This document shows positions 48,328 through 57,711 of a DNA stretch of 64,000 nt, piece after piece; within the stretch, counting starts at the first letter, position 1, and the number at the start of each line of letters is the position of its first letter. The stretch lies in NCBI GenBank assembly GCA_003116975.1, contig BGKB01000038.1, forward strand, positions 310,001 through 374,000, in the 5' to 3' direction. The stretch comes from Aurantiochytrium sp. KH105. Taxonomy: Eukaryota > Sar > Bigyra > Thraustochytrida > Thraustochytriidae. The translations under genes and the position numbers were made by a program. The notes under the pieces were generated by a model. It was not told the origin of the DNA and made no database searches. It was given only the letters and a program-made list of their open reading frames with translations.

Positions 48328-48937
48328 TTCTTTCTACTGGACCTCTTTTCTGTTGAGCGAAAGTCTCTTTTGAGCTTGCGTTTGCGCGTTCGGGATTTGC
48401 TCGATCACCTCGCTCGATCATTGGTGGTCTCGACATGTCTCCTGGTTCGGCACGTATGCATCCCTTCAAATTTTCGCGCCGGTCGGCGTCGGCTCTGCCA
48501 GTGATCTGCACACTTTCCTTTCTTACGAGAAGCATGAGTCCAGCGAGAGTATGACAACCAGAATGCATGCTCTACCAATTCGGCTGGTGGCCGGCTTTGG
48601 GACGCGTGCAGAGATCGACCCGTCTCCGCTCGTGATATCACGTCTGTCTGGCAAGCATGTTTTACTCACTGAAACGTTGTCGGAAACCAAGCAAACCTTT
48701 TCAAGTTCAAGTTGGGAAAAAGTTTCATTTTTTATTTTTTATCCTTCGCTCGTTCCATTCCATCGTTCTTTTACGAACCGTTCTTTTATAGAGGTTCTGC
48801 CGATTTCACCGGTTTCGCCGGGACCAAATCGCTGGTGGCGGCGAGCGAGCGCGCAGAACCGGAGTGGGTCGAGGGCGGGTCTCGCTCTCTGTTTCTGCGC
48901 GAGCGAGGTCCGCGCGCGGCGGCGAGGCACGGGCACG
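48328..48937. promoter_or_regulatory. Divergent promoter region, paralogue B and SDA1
   Basis: About 600 bases separate the two divergent start codons. The frame of SDA1 is open for 129 codons above the chosen ATG but contains poly-Phe/Ser sequence typical of UTR read-through, so it is treated as non-coding. Confidence 0.45.
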
Positions 48938-51436
48938 ATGCTCAGTCTCGCGCTTCTCCAGAACAAGATCAAGCGTGCGCCGGAGGCGTACGAAGCGGAG
49001 TTCAAGCAGCAGCTGCGCACCTTCAATGCGCAGCTCAGCATCTTCGAGCTGTCGCCGCCCAAGGACTCCAAGGAGTTTGGGCGGCTCGTGACCTTTTTGA
49101 GCCAGGTGGCTAACCTGTACCCCAAGGAGAGCGGCAACTTTGCGGACTCCGTCAAGGGTCTCCTCGAGAAGTCGTACGACACCATGGACCCGGACTTGCG
49201 CAAAACGCTCTTTCAGGCTCTGGTGCTTTTGCGTAACCGCGGTCAGCTGGACCCGGTGACACTCATTTCGCTATGCTTTTCTCTCTTTCGCTGCCAAGAC
49301 AAGACGCTGCGCGAGCTCTTGTACACGCACATTGTCGCTGATGTCCGCAACGTCAACAAGAAGGCCTCCAACCACAAGTTGAACCGGGCCATTCAAAATG
49401 TCGTCTACAGCATGCTTGAGGACCCGAGCTCGATCGCCGCCAAGCGCTCGCTCCAAGTCATGGTGGACCTGTACAAACGCCGTGTTTGGACAGACGGCCG
49501 CACCGTCAACGTCATCGCCGAGGCCTGTCTGTCAAACCAGCCCAAGAACGTCGCCATTGGTCTTCAGTTCTTTCTGGGTATTGATGAGAAAATTGATGCC
49601 CTTCAGGACGACGAGGAGGACGACGCCATCGAGGACGCGCTGCAGGCTTCTACAGGTAAAACCCGGGACAAGCTTGAGCGCGGCGCCCAAAAGACCTCTC
49701 GCATGTACTCGAAGAAGACGCGCGCGCGTCTGCGGAAAAAGGAAAAGGATGAAAAGGCGCTCAAGAAGGCCCGCTTGGCCAAGCTCGCTGCACGCGAGGC
49801 CGGCAACGCGGGCACATCGTCGGAGCGCCGTCGGATTGCTGCTCCGCGCTTTCCGGCTATTGATTTGATCAGTGATCCGCAGGGCTTTTCCGAGAAACTT
49901 TTCAAAAAGCTCCGCGGCTCGCGCGATCACTTCGAGGTGCGTCTGCTCATGATGAATCTTATCAGTCGCATTGTGGGTCACCACAAGCTCATCATGCTCT
50001 CTTTCTACAGCTTCGTGCAGCGCTATCTGCAGCCGCACCAGCGCCATGTCACCAACATCCTGGCGTACCTTATTCAGGCCTCGCACGAACTCGTCCCGAA
50101 CGAGGAGCTTGAGCCGGTTGCAAAGCACATCGCCAACAACTTTATCAACGACCGCTCTGGACCAGAGCAAATGGCCGTGGGCCTCAACACGATCCGCGAG
50201 CTCGTCATCAAGGTTCCCCTCCTCACCACGGGCCAGGGCATGGACGACTTTTTCCAGGATCTCGTTGACTACAAGGCCTACCGACGCGACAAGAGTGTGA
50301 TCATTGCGGCGCGTAGCCTGCTGAACTGCCTGCGCGATATTAATCCTTCCATCCTGCAACGCAAGGAGCGGGGCAAGTTTCGCAACGAAGTTGACAAGGT
50401 TCTCGAATATGGCGAGTTCAAGGTGGCCGAGGGTGTCGAAGGCGCCGAGCTCTTGCAAATGCTTGAGGAGGAGGCCGCGGCACGCGGCCTCTCGCTCGAC
50501 GATGACGACGATGAAGATGACGATGAGGAAATGGATGAGGACGATGACGAGGATGTTGAGGAAAATGAGGAGGAAGAAGAAGAAGGTGATGAAGACGACG
50601 AAGAAGAAGAAAAGGAAGAAGCAGCAGAGAAGTCAAGCGCCAAAAAGCGGAAACGTAGCAAGAGCAGCGCCGCCGAGGAAGACGTAGACGGCTCTGAAGA
50701 TGAAGAGGAGGAAGAAGAAGATAATGAAGAAGACGATGAAGAAGAAGAGGAGCAAGATGCCGCGCCGCGTAGCGATGAAACGCTACTCGAAAAGCTCCGC
50801 AGGCACAAGATTGACCAGAAGGGCCGCATTGACGCGCAGCGCATTCTTACAGAGCAAGATTTCGCGCGCATTCGCAAGCTCAAAGCCAAGCTCGAAAAAG
50901 AAAAACGTGATCCGCGAGCGCGCAGAAAGATCGAGCGCAAGCGCGAAACTTCTTACAAACGCAACGTGCTCCTCAAGCAGCTCAAGGCGCAAGGCTTTGA
51001 GGTGGAGGGTCTGGAAAACATTGGCGACGGAGAAGTCGAAAGCGATGACGATCCTTTCGCAAGCGACCAGTCGTCCTCGGAGGACGAGGACGAGGACGAA
51101 GTTGCACCTGGCAATGACGGATCTTTCGATCCGAGCAACCTCGAGGGTGTTGTGCGCAAGCGCCGTCGCGAGCTCGCCGAACGTCTCGCTTCCGTCTACG
51201 ATGGTCGCGCGGGCGCTCACGAGCTAGCGAGCAAGCGCGGTGGCGGTACCAACAACACCGAAAAGAACAAGAACAAGAACTTTCTCATGGTGCAAAAGTC
51301 TCGCAAGGTCCAGCGCAAAACTGTCGCGTCCTTTCGCGAGCAGCAGTTGCAGCTTAAGAAGCACATCAAGACCCTCGAGCGCAACAAGAAAACGGTACAA
51401 AAGGTTCGTCGCAGGTCCAAGAAAGCGCGCAACTAA
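48938..51436 (+). CDS. SDA1: SDA1/SDAD1 60S ribosome biogenesis factor
   Basis: The 832-residue protein starts at ATG 48938 (MLSLALLQNKIKRAPEAY), which matches the usual family start: LxxLQNxIKRDPExY. The N-terminal region (residues 1-220) is HEAT-like (LSQVANLYPKES, LRKTLFQALVLLRNRG, RELLYTHIVADVRNVN). It is followed by MYSKKTRARLRKKEKDEK, the family middle block FEVRLLMMNLISRIVGHHKL, and YLIQASHELVPNEELEPVAKHIANNF. A very long Asp/Glu-rich insertion (bases about 50490-50760) separates these from the conserved end (RILTEQDFARIRKLK and VQKVRRRSKKARN). SDA1 acts in the nucleolus and nucleus in maturation and export of pre-60S particles. The acidic insertion makes it longer than yeast and animal forms. 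Confidence 0.93.
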   Translation: MLSLALLQNKIKRAPEAYEAEFKQQLRTFNAQLSIFELSPPKDSKEFGRLVTFLSQVANLYPKESGNFADSVKGLLEKSYDTMDPDLRKTLFQALVLLRNRGQLDPVTLISLCFSLFRCQDKTLRELLYTHIVADVRNVNKKASNHKLNRAIQNVVYSMLEDPSSIAAKRSLQVMVDLYKRRVWTDGRTVNVIAEACLSNQPKNVAIGLQFFLGIDEKIDALQDDEEDDAIEDALQASTGKTRDKLERGAQKTSRMYSKKTRARLRKKEKDEKALKKARLAKLAAREAGNAGTSSERRRIAAPRFPAIDLISDPQGFSEKLFKKLRGSRDHFEVRLLMMNLISRIVGHHKLIMLSFYSFVQRYLQPHQRHVTNILAYLIQASHELVPNEELEPVAKHIANNFINDRSGPEQMAVGLNTIRELVIKVPLLTTGQGMDDFFQDLVDYKAYRRDKSVIIAARSLLNCLRDINPSILQRKERGKFRNEVDKVLEYGEFKVAEGVEGAELLQMLEEEAAARGLSLDDDDDEDDDEEMDEDDDEDVEENEEEEEEGDEDDEEEEKEEAAEKSSAKKRKRSKSSAAEEDVDGSEDEEEEEEDNEEDDEEEEEQDAAPRSDETLLEKLRRHKIDQKGRIDAQRILTEQDFARIRKLKAKLEKEKRDPRARRKIERKRETSYKRNVLLKQLKAQGFEVEGLENIGDGEVESDDDPFASDQSSSEDEDEDEVAPGNDGSFDPSNLEGVVRKRRRELAERLASVYDGRAGAHELASKRGGGTNNTEKNKNKNFLMVQKSRKVQRKTVASFREQQLQLKKHIKTLERNKKTVQKVRRRSKKARN

Positions 51437-51523
51437 TTGCATTCTTCTGCGCGATGATGTCGATGATCATGATGATGCTACACATAAGCTTGTTTGTTTC
51501 ATTTCCCCACCTATTTTCTTTTC

Positions 51524-53377
51524 TCAATAGTTATTGGCAAGCGTGTCGCGGACTTGTACCCGAAAAGCAACGTCGCTTTTGCCGAACAGCTCTGGGTTGT
51601 TTGGGCACGCGCCGAAAACAATGACATCTTCGTTGCGGAGTTCAACACACTCTCCAGGCACCACAATCTCGCCGTTTACACTCGTTCCGTTTGTCGACCC
51701 AAGGTCTTCAATGAAGGCTCGAAGACCATGCTGCGGACCTGGCGCATTCGCGCACGCTTCCTCCATTCTCGGTGACATTGTATTCACTCGAGCTTCAGAC
51801 GCGACCCTCTCAAGCCGCGTAATCTGATTCTCAGAGGGCATTTTAACGACATCATCTTCTCGCGAAACAAATATCGATGCATGCCTTTTCGACACGAGCT
51901 TCGGGTATGTTTCAGAGTCGATAGCCACCTGTACGCAACGCTTGTGTCTTCCGCAATCATTTGCGCCATCCTGCAACACAATGCTACTCATCTCGATATG
52001 CAGCGGAACGAGCGTCATGACGAAGCGCAAGCGCTCCTTTTCAGAACGTAATTGTCGCAGGTTCTGGATAAAAGAAATTTCGCGGCCAAGATTTCGCGTT
52101 GTTCGCTCCAGTCTGGCAGCCTTGCAAGATGCTGCGACGTCCTCTCTGCGCTTCGCGAGAAGCTCATGGCCGTCGAGGTGCTCTTGGACTTCTTCCCATG
52201 TCTTGAAACGCCTCGGCGCCCCAAGGCGAGCGCACTTTTCGCATCGCCACGAGGCGAGATTCTTCTCCGAGGCCAACTTTTCGCGCATTGCGGCCTTGAT
52301 GGACTCTTCTTGTCTTCGTTGTTCCGCCAGGCGTTTGCGCTCAGCTCCAGAAAGCTCTTGTGACTTTGATGACGATTCCGCGAACTTGAGTTTGGCGGCA
52401 TAGAGGATTGCTTCGTGTACTGCGTTCAAGAACGCTCGCACGGCGCGCTGGATCGTTCGGGCCGCAGCATGAGCGTGTCGCACGTCAAAAGCGAGACGGT
52501 CTTCGGCTCTCATCCCAGCACGCAGAGCGAACATGGCGCGGGACTTGCGCATGCGCTTCAATTTTGCGCGTCGTTTGTCTTGTGTTGCGGCAAAGATGCG
52601 ACGTCTGAGTTGCTGTCGCCATTTGCGTTGCAGAAGAATTCGCGCCGCGGCAACACCGCGAGACTCGAGTTGGCCCAGGCTGTCATGTGCTAGCTCGAGT
52701 TCGCCTTGAAGGCGTTGGCGCGCATCTCGCACGGTCTCGTTCATGAATTGGGCGTCCAAGAAGACCTGTGCGCTGTCCACAAGACCACTTCGAATGTACC
52801 CTTCTCGCAAGGACAAATGTTTGCTCAACTTATGACGAACGTCCACTTCGTGATAGGCTTTGTTAGCAAGGTACCTGGCCGCTTGCATACGCTCAAGCTC
52901 CAGAAAAATGTTCATACGTTCTGCACGCGAAATGGTGTGGAGCTGAAGCTCAAGTTCCTGACGAGCATGCGAAAAGTTGCGTTTCGCTTCTGCAGCTTTT
53001 ACTGTGTGCCATGCGCAAAGTGCTGCAAAGTTTCCCTCGCGCTCTAGTGGTGGAGGCCGCAGGGCCTCAAGAATATCGAAAGGTAAAGTACTCGTCTTCC
53101 AAAGTTCCTCGAGTTGTGCACGGACGTTTGCGCCTTGCCGTTTGGCGTTAAGAAAACGCACGAGCCCACATACCTGCTGGCGCGACTCATTCAAGGCTGG
53201 AACAAGGTCGCTTCGTCTTCGCTCCAAGACTTCGTGCGCCACCGCGTCCATGACGAGAGAGGGTACATGAGTGCGCGTATTGCGTTTTGCCCCTACTTGC
53301 TTTGCTCTGCTCTGGAGGTAACGGCACTGTAAAGACAAATGATTTATTCTTGGCTCGTTTTCGTTTTCGCTGGCCAT
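51524..53377 (-). CDS. FHA-domain protein with IQ motif and C2H2-like finger
   Basis: The 617-residue protein starts at ATG 53377 (MASENENEP); the frame begins slightly earlier without an ATG. Residues 1-300 are helical and rich in Arg/Glu. An IQ-type calmodulin-binding motif (AAARTIQRAVRAFL) is near residue 312. CEKCARLGAPRRFKTWEEVQEHLDGH near residue 377 has the spacing of a C2H2 finger. The C-terminal FHA domain (from about residue 476) shows VSKRHASIFVS and IEDLGSTNGTSVNGE, the phosphothreonine-binding SxxH and NG motifs, but an insertion of some 45 residues separates them. FHA domains read phosphothreonine. The combination suggests a calcium/phospho-dependent scaffold, perhaps ciliary; no orthologue was recognised. 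Confidence 0.7.
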   Translation of the reverse strand: MASENENEPRINHLSLQCRYLQSRAKQVGAKRNTRTHVPSLVMDAVAHEVLERRRSDLVPALNESRQQVCGLVRFLNAKRQGANVRAQLEELWKTSTLPFDILEALRPPPLEREGNFAALCAWHTVKAAEAKRNFSHARQELELQLHTISRAERMNIFLELERMQAARYLANKAYHEVDVRHKLSKHLSLREGYIRSGLVDSAQVFLDAQFMNETVRDARQRLQGELELAHDSLGQLESRGVAAARILLQRKWRQQLRRRIFAATQDKRRAKLKRMRKSRAMFALRAGMRAEDRLAFDVRHAHAAARTIQRAVRAFLNAVHEAILYAAKLKFAESSSKSQELSGAERKRLAEQRRQEESIKAAMREKLASEKNLASWRCEKCARLGAPRRFKTWEEVQEHLDGHELLAKRREDVAASCKAARLERTTRNLGREISFIQNLRQLRSEKERLRFVMTLVPLHIEMSSIVLQDGANDCGRHKRCVQVAIDSETYPKLVSKRHASIFVSREDDVVKMPSENQITRLERVASEARVNTMSPRMEEACANAPGPQHGLRAFIEDLGSTNGTSVNGEIVVPGECVELRNEDVIVFGACPNNPELFGKSDVAFRVQVRDTLANNY

Positions 53378-53655
53378 GAATGGCGCATTGCTTTCCTTCA
53401 CCAAACAAGAAAGATTCCGCAGCACCTACGAAGTAGGCTAGTTGATGTCTGCCGTCTCGCCACTCCTCCTACAGGCTTGGTCCTCCTCCTGTTTTGGAGG
53501 TTATTCGTTAGCGGCTGTGGCGGCCACGGTAAAGTTTCCTTCGTCCCACCCAACCACCGTCGCCTTCGATTATTATTCCGGGCAGACAGAACCTGAAGGA
53601 GGGCTGCTCGTGACGTCTGCCAGCGGGGGCGCTGGCGGCACGTGCGCTCGGGACG
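53378..53655. promoter_or_regulatory. Divergent promoter, FHA protein and CENP-N
   Basis: 278 bases lie between the two divergent start codons. No pyrin-domain-like coding sequence was seen in any frame here, which matters for the CENP-N call. Confidence 0.45.
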
Positions 53656-54768
53656 ATGCCGCGACGGTCGGCACACGGACGCGGACACGTGGCGACGCGT
53701 GGACAAGGCAATAGCGGCGGCGCTAGCAACGGCGGCACCGGCGATGGAGGCCGTGGCGGCGCCACAACCAAGGTGGTGAACGTGGGCCGCGTGCGCTCCT
53801 TGGCGGACCTGCTCGAGGACCCCGGGCGACGCAACTGGAGCGTGTACAGACTGCAGGGCGTGCGACGCACGGGTCTGCGCGATCCAGAATCCTTTGGCGA
53901 AGCGCTACGAGAAGCGATTGCGCCGTTTTTCTCGTTATCAGTTGAGGCCGTCGAGTTCAAGGAAAGCCTTTGGGTGCAGCTCAAGGGCAAGACCGGAATG
54001 CAGCTCCTTACGGCAGAAAACGTCTTTCTTGTATACCCTCCGCACTCCAAGTTTCTCTTTGTGACGCCGTTTCGCAGCAAAGATGCCGTACCGATCTTTT
54101 GCCAAGCGCTTTGCAACGTCTTTCAGTGCGCCAATGTTGACGAGCTTGCACTCTTCGGCAAGGACATAACTACGCTCAAGGACCTTGCGCTGCGAAAATT
54201 GAGTCAAGGCGCCTTTAGCGCGTATCGCCTCTGCGCAGCTGTCTTTGATTACGACCCCTTGCAGGATCAGCAAAGCTTAGCCAAACGTCGTCGCGCTGTT
54301 ATTGACAAGGTTCTTGATGAGGAGCAGGCGCGGTCGAATGCGGATCAAGCCCGTGGCAAAGATCGCAACCAGGTAATCCGCAAAACAGCCGCGCGCGCGC
54401 CGGCTCGTCGCTTCACGTGCCCGACAGGGTCCGGGACAAAGGGTGACGAAGAGGCCAACCTTGGGCTTCGCACAGTGTGCCTCAAGGCGAGAGATGATCT
54501 TCGCTCTAGCGATGGTGCTCGCACGGACGTGGAAAACTTACAGTGCTACATTCGTCTTGAGGGATCGAACGTGTTGCGTGGGCTTGAAGCTCTTTACGAG
54601 AATGATCTTGTTGTTGAAGGTCAAGAGGTTCCCGCCATCTTTGACACGGCCGACCTTCTTGCTCAAGGAGATGGAGACCATGTGGGCTCTTTGAATGACT
54701 TCTCCTCCCCAGCCAAGCGTCGTCGCACATCCACCAGACTGCTTTGGGCTCGAGGGGCCGCCCAATGA
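53656..54768 (+). CDS. CENP-N/Chl4-like kinetochore protein lacking the pyrin domain
   Basis: The 370-residue protein starts at ATG 53656 with a Gly/Arg-rich leader of about 45 residues. From there it follows the order of CENP-N segments after its N-terminal pyrin domain. These are W-x-V-Y-x-L (NWSVYRLQG), PESFGEALREAIAPFF, SLWVQLKGK, then NVFLVYPPHSKFLFVTPFRSKDAVPIFCQAL, and ITTLKDLALRKLSQGAF. Near the C-terminus comes LQCYIRLEGSNVLRGLEAL, matching the CENP-N beta-sheet end. CENP-N (Chl4 in yeast) with CENP-L binds the CENP-A nucleosome and recruits the rest of the CCAN. The pyrin domain, which reads CENP-A in vertebrates, is absent. Alignment is by eye only; the fold assignment is plausible, not certain. 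Confidence 0.6.
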   Translation: MPRRSAHGRGHVATRGQGNSGGASNGGTGDGGRGGATTKVVNVGRVRSLADLLEDPGRRNWSVYRLQGVRRTGLRDPESFGEALREAIAPFFSLSVEAVEFKESLWVQLKGKTGMQLLTAENVFLVYPPHSKFLFVTPFRSKDAVPIFCQALCNVFQCANVDELALFGKDITTLKDLALRKLSQGAFSAYRLCAAVFDYDPLQDQQSLAKRRRAVIDKVLDEEQARSNADQARGKDRNQVIRKTAARAPARRFTCPTGSGTKGDEEANLGLRTVCLKARDDLRSSDGARTDVENLQCYIRLEGSNVLRGLEALYENDLVVEGQEVPAIFDTADLLAQGDGDHVGSLNDFSSPAKRRRTSTRLLWARGAAQ

Positions 54769-55186
54769 TGTGTCGATCGAGATTTTCTCGTAAGCAACAC
54801 ACTATTTCTTTCCTTTCGTAATCTAATCTTTTTTGCTCACCGTGTATATTCTACTGCAATCACTCACACTCGCATCCATGACTTGTTGAGGCAGGGAAAG
54901 CATTTGCCAGCTCCGTCAAGACTCACATTGCGTGGTCAAGCTCGCCAAGTTTCAACTTTGCAAAAAGCAAGGATGATCAAATGATCTCACAAACTCAAAC
55001 TGCGGACTCGAGCGAGCAAGGCGCGGAAAAATAGATTGGCAGCGCGTGCGCGCCGGGCTCAGCGGCCGGTCGTGCTGTGCAAGCATTCTTCTGTAGAGGC
55101 CGCACCTCGCACACTGGTGCCTTGCTCTGCTCTGCATAGCTGCGTGCCGGGGAGGTGCGCGGCGCATCGGAGGAGCCCATCTCGCC
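54769..55186. other. Region between CENP-N-like gene and DCTN5
   Basis: This stretch holds the 3' flank of the CENP-N-like gene and the promoter and 5' UTR of DCTN5. The stretch 54800-54870 is AT-rich. No gene was seen. Confidence 0.45.
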
Positions 55187-55188
55187 AT

Positions 55189-55223
<35 letters not shown>

Positions 55224-55937
55224 CTCGCGCAGGAGGCGCCAGTAGCGGCGGGCCGTCCGAGTACTTTGAGACGGCGACCGGCAATCGCATATGCCGCAAG
55301 GCGTCTTTGTACGGGACGCAGAATATCCGCATCCACGGCAAGAGCCTTGTGGCCGAAAATGTGACGATCCGGGGCGACCTGGCAAACGTTAAGATGGGCA
55401 AGCACTGCTGCATTCGAGACTCGGTCGTGCTCCGACCGTCCATGAAGGTCGTCAAAGAGTAAGTATCGAATAAAGAGTCCCGCTTGGGCCCCGAGCAGCG
55501 CTTCCGTTGACTCACCTCATGTGTGCGTAGCAAGGCGGTTTTCTTTTCGTTGTCTCTCGGAAACAATGTCCTCATCGATTCAGGTACGTTTGCAGACAAC
55601 GTGATATGCAATCATTGATTTGTGCTAACGAGGATCTTGGTCTCTTTTTTATGGGCATCCAGGGAGCATCGTGGAGGCTTCGGCAATTGGATCGGGTGTG
55701 ATAATTGGCAAAAATTGTGTCATTCCGCGTCGATGCGTGCTCAAGGATTGCTGCTGGATCAAGGACGGGACCGTTTTGGCGCCCGATACTGTGGTGCCGC
55801 CATTTTCTGTGTTTGAAGGCTGTCCGGGTCGTTTTGTAGGGGAACTACCCGAATGTGCACCGTCCATGATTGCATCCGTGGTACGTGCGAATTATCTTGC
55901 TTCAAGAGATCAGACCAGCAGCACACCACCTTTATAA
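55187..55937 (+). CDS. DCTN5: Dynactin subunit 5 (p25), three exons
   Basis: The gene is split into exons 55187-55458, 55531-55583 and 55663-55937, giving 199 residues; introns of 72 and 79 bases begin GTAAGT/GTACGT and end TAG/CAG. Splicing restores the family sequence across both joins, including [16 protein letters not shown] in the tiny middle exon. The protein is a left-handed beta helix: [66 protein letters not shown] and GELPEC are all typical of dynactin p25. p25 caps the pointed end of dynactin with p27, which links dynein to cargo. A Ser-only run of 12 residues after the start comes from an AGC repeat. It is the only gene here where introns are required. Confidence 0.93.
55459..55530 (+). 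other. DCTN5 intron 1 (72 bases)
   Basis: The donor GTAAGT and acceptor GCGTAG leave the coding phase intact (GA|C), and the joined residues match dynactin p25. Confidence 0.9.
55584..55662 (+). other. DCTN5 intron 2 (79 bases)
   Basis: The donor GTACGT and acceptor CATCCAG follow a T-rich tract (TCTCTTTTTT); the phase join G|GG restores [10 protein letters not shown] of the beta helix. Confidence 0.9.
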
Positions 55938-56361
55938 CATCTGACTGTTAAGTCTGCTCTACTTTGAAAAGCTGAACTGAAAAGCAAGTCTCTGCGCGAC
56001 AAGTCTATGTAATAGCAAAACGCAACGTTGGGTCGTTACGCGTGATTAGAAGAATTATATGCATTTGATCGATTTAGACACCGCCTTGCCCCGTTGGCGG
56101 TGTACATAGGATTTCTCAAAAGATGTATACGTGTACGCCAACCCGATGATGCCTTGGCCTCGAAGAGGCGGCAGCCTGTACGAAAGACATCAACCAGCAC
56201 GGTGTCAAAAAAAGTAAACTGGAAAAACAGACGTGCCGAAAGAAAGAACGAATGAACGAAAGGAACGAAGGAAAGAAGAAAGGAAAGAAGCGGGTGGTGC
56301 AGTATTGTCAGAAAGATATTATGGTGCGCAAAAGGTGCCTGTGTGTGTGGTTTTTTTTTTG
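55938..56361. other. Convergent intergenic region
   Basis: This AT-rich spacer lies between the DCTN5 and TPR-like gene stops. A GAAAG/GAACG purine-rich stretch is at 56240-56290. No gene supported. Confidence 0.4.
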
Positions 56362-57260
56362 TCATGTTTCGCTGTTGGTGAGTTCGATGACGAGATCGAC
56401 CAATTTCTTGCTGAGAAGAGGCTGATCTGGAATCTGCAAGCTGAAGTCACGGCACACGCGCAGAGCTTCCTCGGCGTTACCGCTCTCAAGGAGATCATCA
56501 ATGAGCCGGAGCACCGCCGCAGTCGCTTGTTCCCTTTCGCCGGCTTTGAGAAAGAGATTTGCAGACTTTTCCAAAAGTGGCGCCGCAGCAACCACCTGTC
56601 GCACAGGGGACTGCTCGAAGGCCATTGCAAGCGCCTGAAATGCGCGCGCCTCGAGCGTCGCGTTCGGGGCCTCTCCAATGGCCATGCTCAAGAGCTCGAT
56701 GGCATGGTCCAAGAGCGCAGGATCGGCCTCTGCTTCGGCGGCAGTCACCATGCGCATGCCTTGACCAAGCAGATGACGCGAGACTTCTGCATTTCCGCGC
56801 CAAATTGGCTCTTGGTCGTCGTCATCGTCGATTTCCTCTTCTTCAACATCAATGCCGTCAGTTTTGTGATGTTGTCCCCTTGCATCGGCGTCGACCTGCG
56901 TCTCGACGCGTAAATCGTCGTCTTCGTCCTCATCGTCGCTCAGAGAGAACCGGCTGCCGCGACTGTCGCGGCTTGTGCAACTTGTGCAACTTGTGTACGT
57001 GCTTGTCGTTGCGATACTTCGGCTGCTGTTCGTGCTGCATGTGCTGTTGCTCCTTGAGCACGGGTGCATGTTCTCATCGGCGACAAACTCATCTCCCGCA
57101 AAGTAGACCCGCGGCGACCGCGCGGCGGCATCGGCCACTTCTACCGCCCGGGAGATTTTCTCCTCGAAGAACATGCTGGCCTCAGTTGACGGGGCAACAT
57201 AGCTTGCCATCTGGCAGGACTGTCGCCGCTTCCTCCTCGCGAAGAGGCCTTCTGCGTCCG

Positions 57261-57318
<58 letters not shown>

Positions 57319-57408
57319 ATAATGGTGCATTTCCTGTAGCGGGTCTCTGGACCCTCCTTGTGGCCGGGCCTTCCTCTGCGAGGTCCACGCTCGGTCGGAG
57401 TCCGCCAT
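56362..57408 (-). CDS. PolyQ helical-repeat (TPR-like) protein
   Basis: The start chosen is ATG 57408 (MADSDRAW); the frame continues upstream without an ATG. The N-terminal half is disordered: a HHYHHH cluster followed by about 16 Gln, a Ser/Thr/Cys-rich section and acidic tracts. The C-terminal 130 residues are a helical array: LLDHAIELLSMAIGEAPN, LEARAFQALAMAFEQS, LLEKSANLFLKAGE, AVLRLIDDLLESGNAEEALRVC. Helix lengths and small-residue spacing look like TPR or alpha-solenoid repeats. No family or partner was recognised; a scaffold role is a guess. Confidence 0.6.
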
Positions 57409-57696
57409 TTGCGATTTGCTCGGTTCTTGGGATGAGACCTCCGGTCGGCTGAAGTCCAACTGAGCCTTGGTAGGAGGAGCATGGTTGGGAGATAGACTGG
57501 CCTTCTAGTTGGTTGTTGAAAAGTCCCAAGGGAGGCTGTAAAGTACAAGACAAGTCGGTGCGGTGCTCTGCACATTCTGTCCCAAACGTAAGAACGACGC
57601 CAGCCAGCTAGCAAGCGAGCACCTGCTGCTGCTGCTGCTGCTACTGCAAGCCACAAGCTAGGGAGCGAGCCTACCTAGCTCGCTAGAGTCGAGTCG

Positions 57697-57711
57697 CCCC
57701 CCCCCCCCCCC
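57697..57711. repeat. Poly(dC) tract, 15 bases
   Basis: An uninterrupted run of 15 C lies about 290 bases upstream of the polyQ gene start. Confidence 0.9.

Noticed and set aside
48551-48937. An N-terminal extension of SDA1 by 129 codons
   Set aside because: The extension is Phe/Ser-rich and non-conserved; the family start MLxLxLLQNxIKR lies at 48938.
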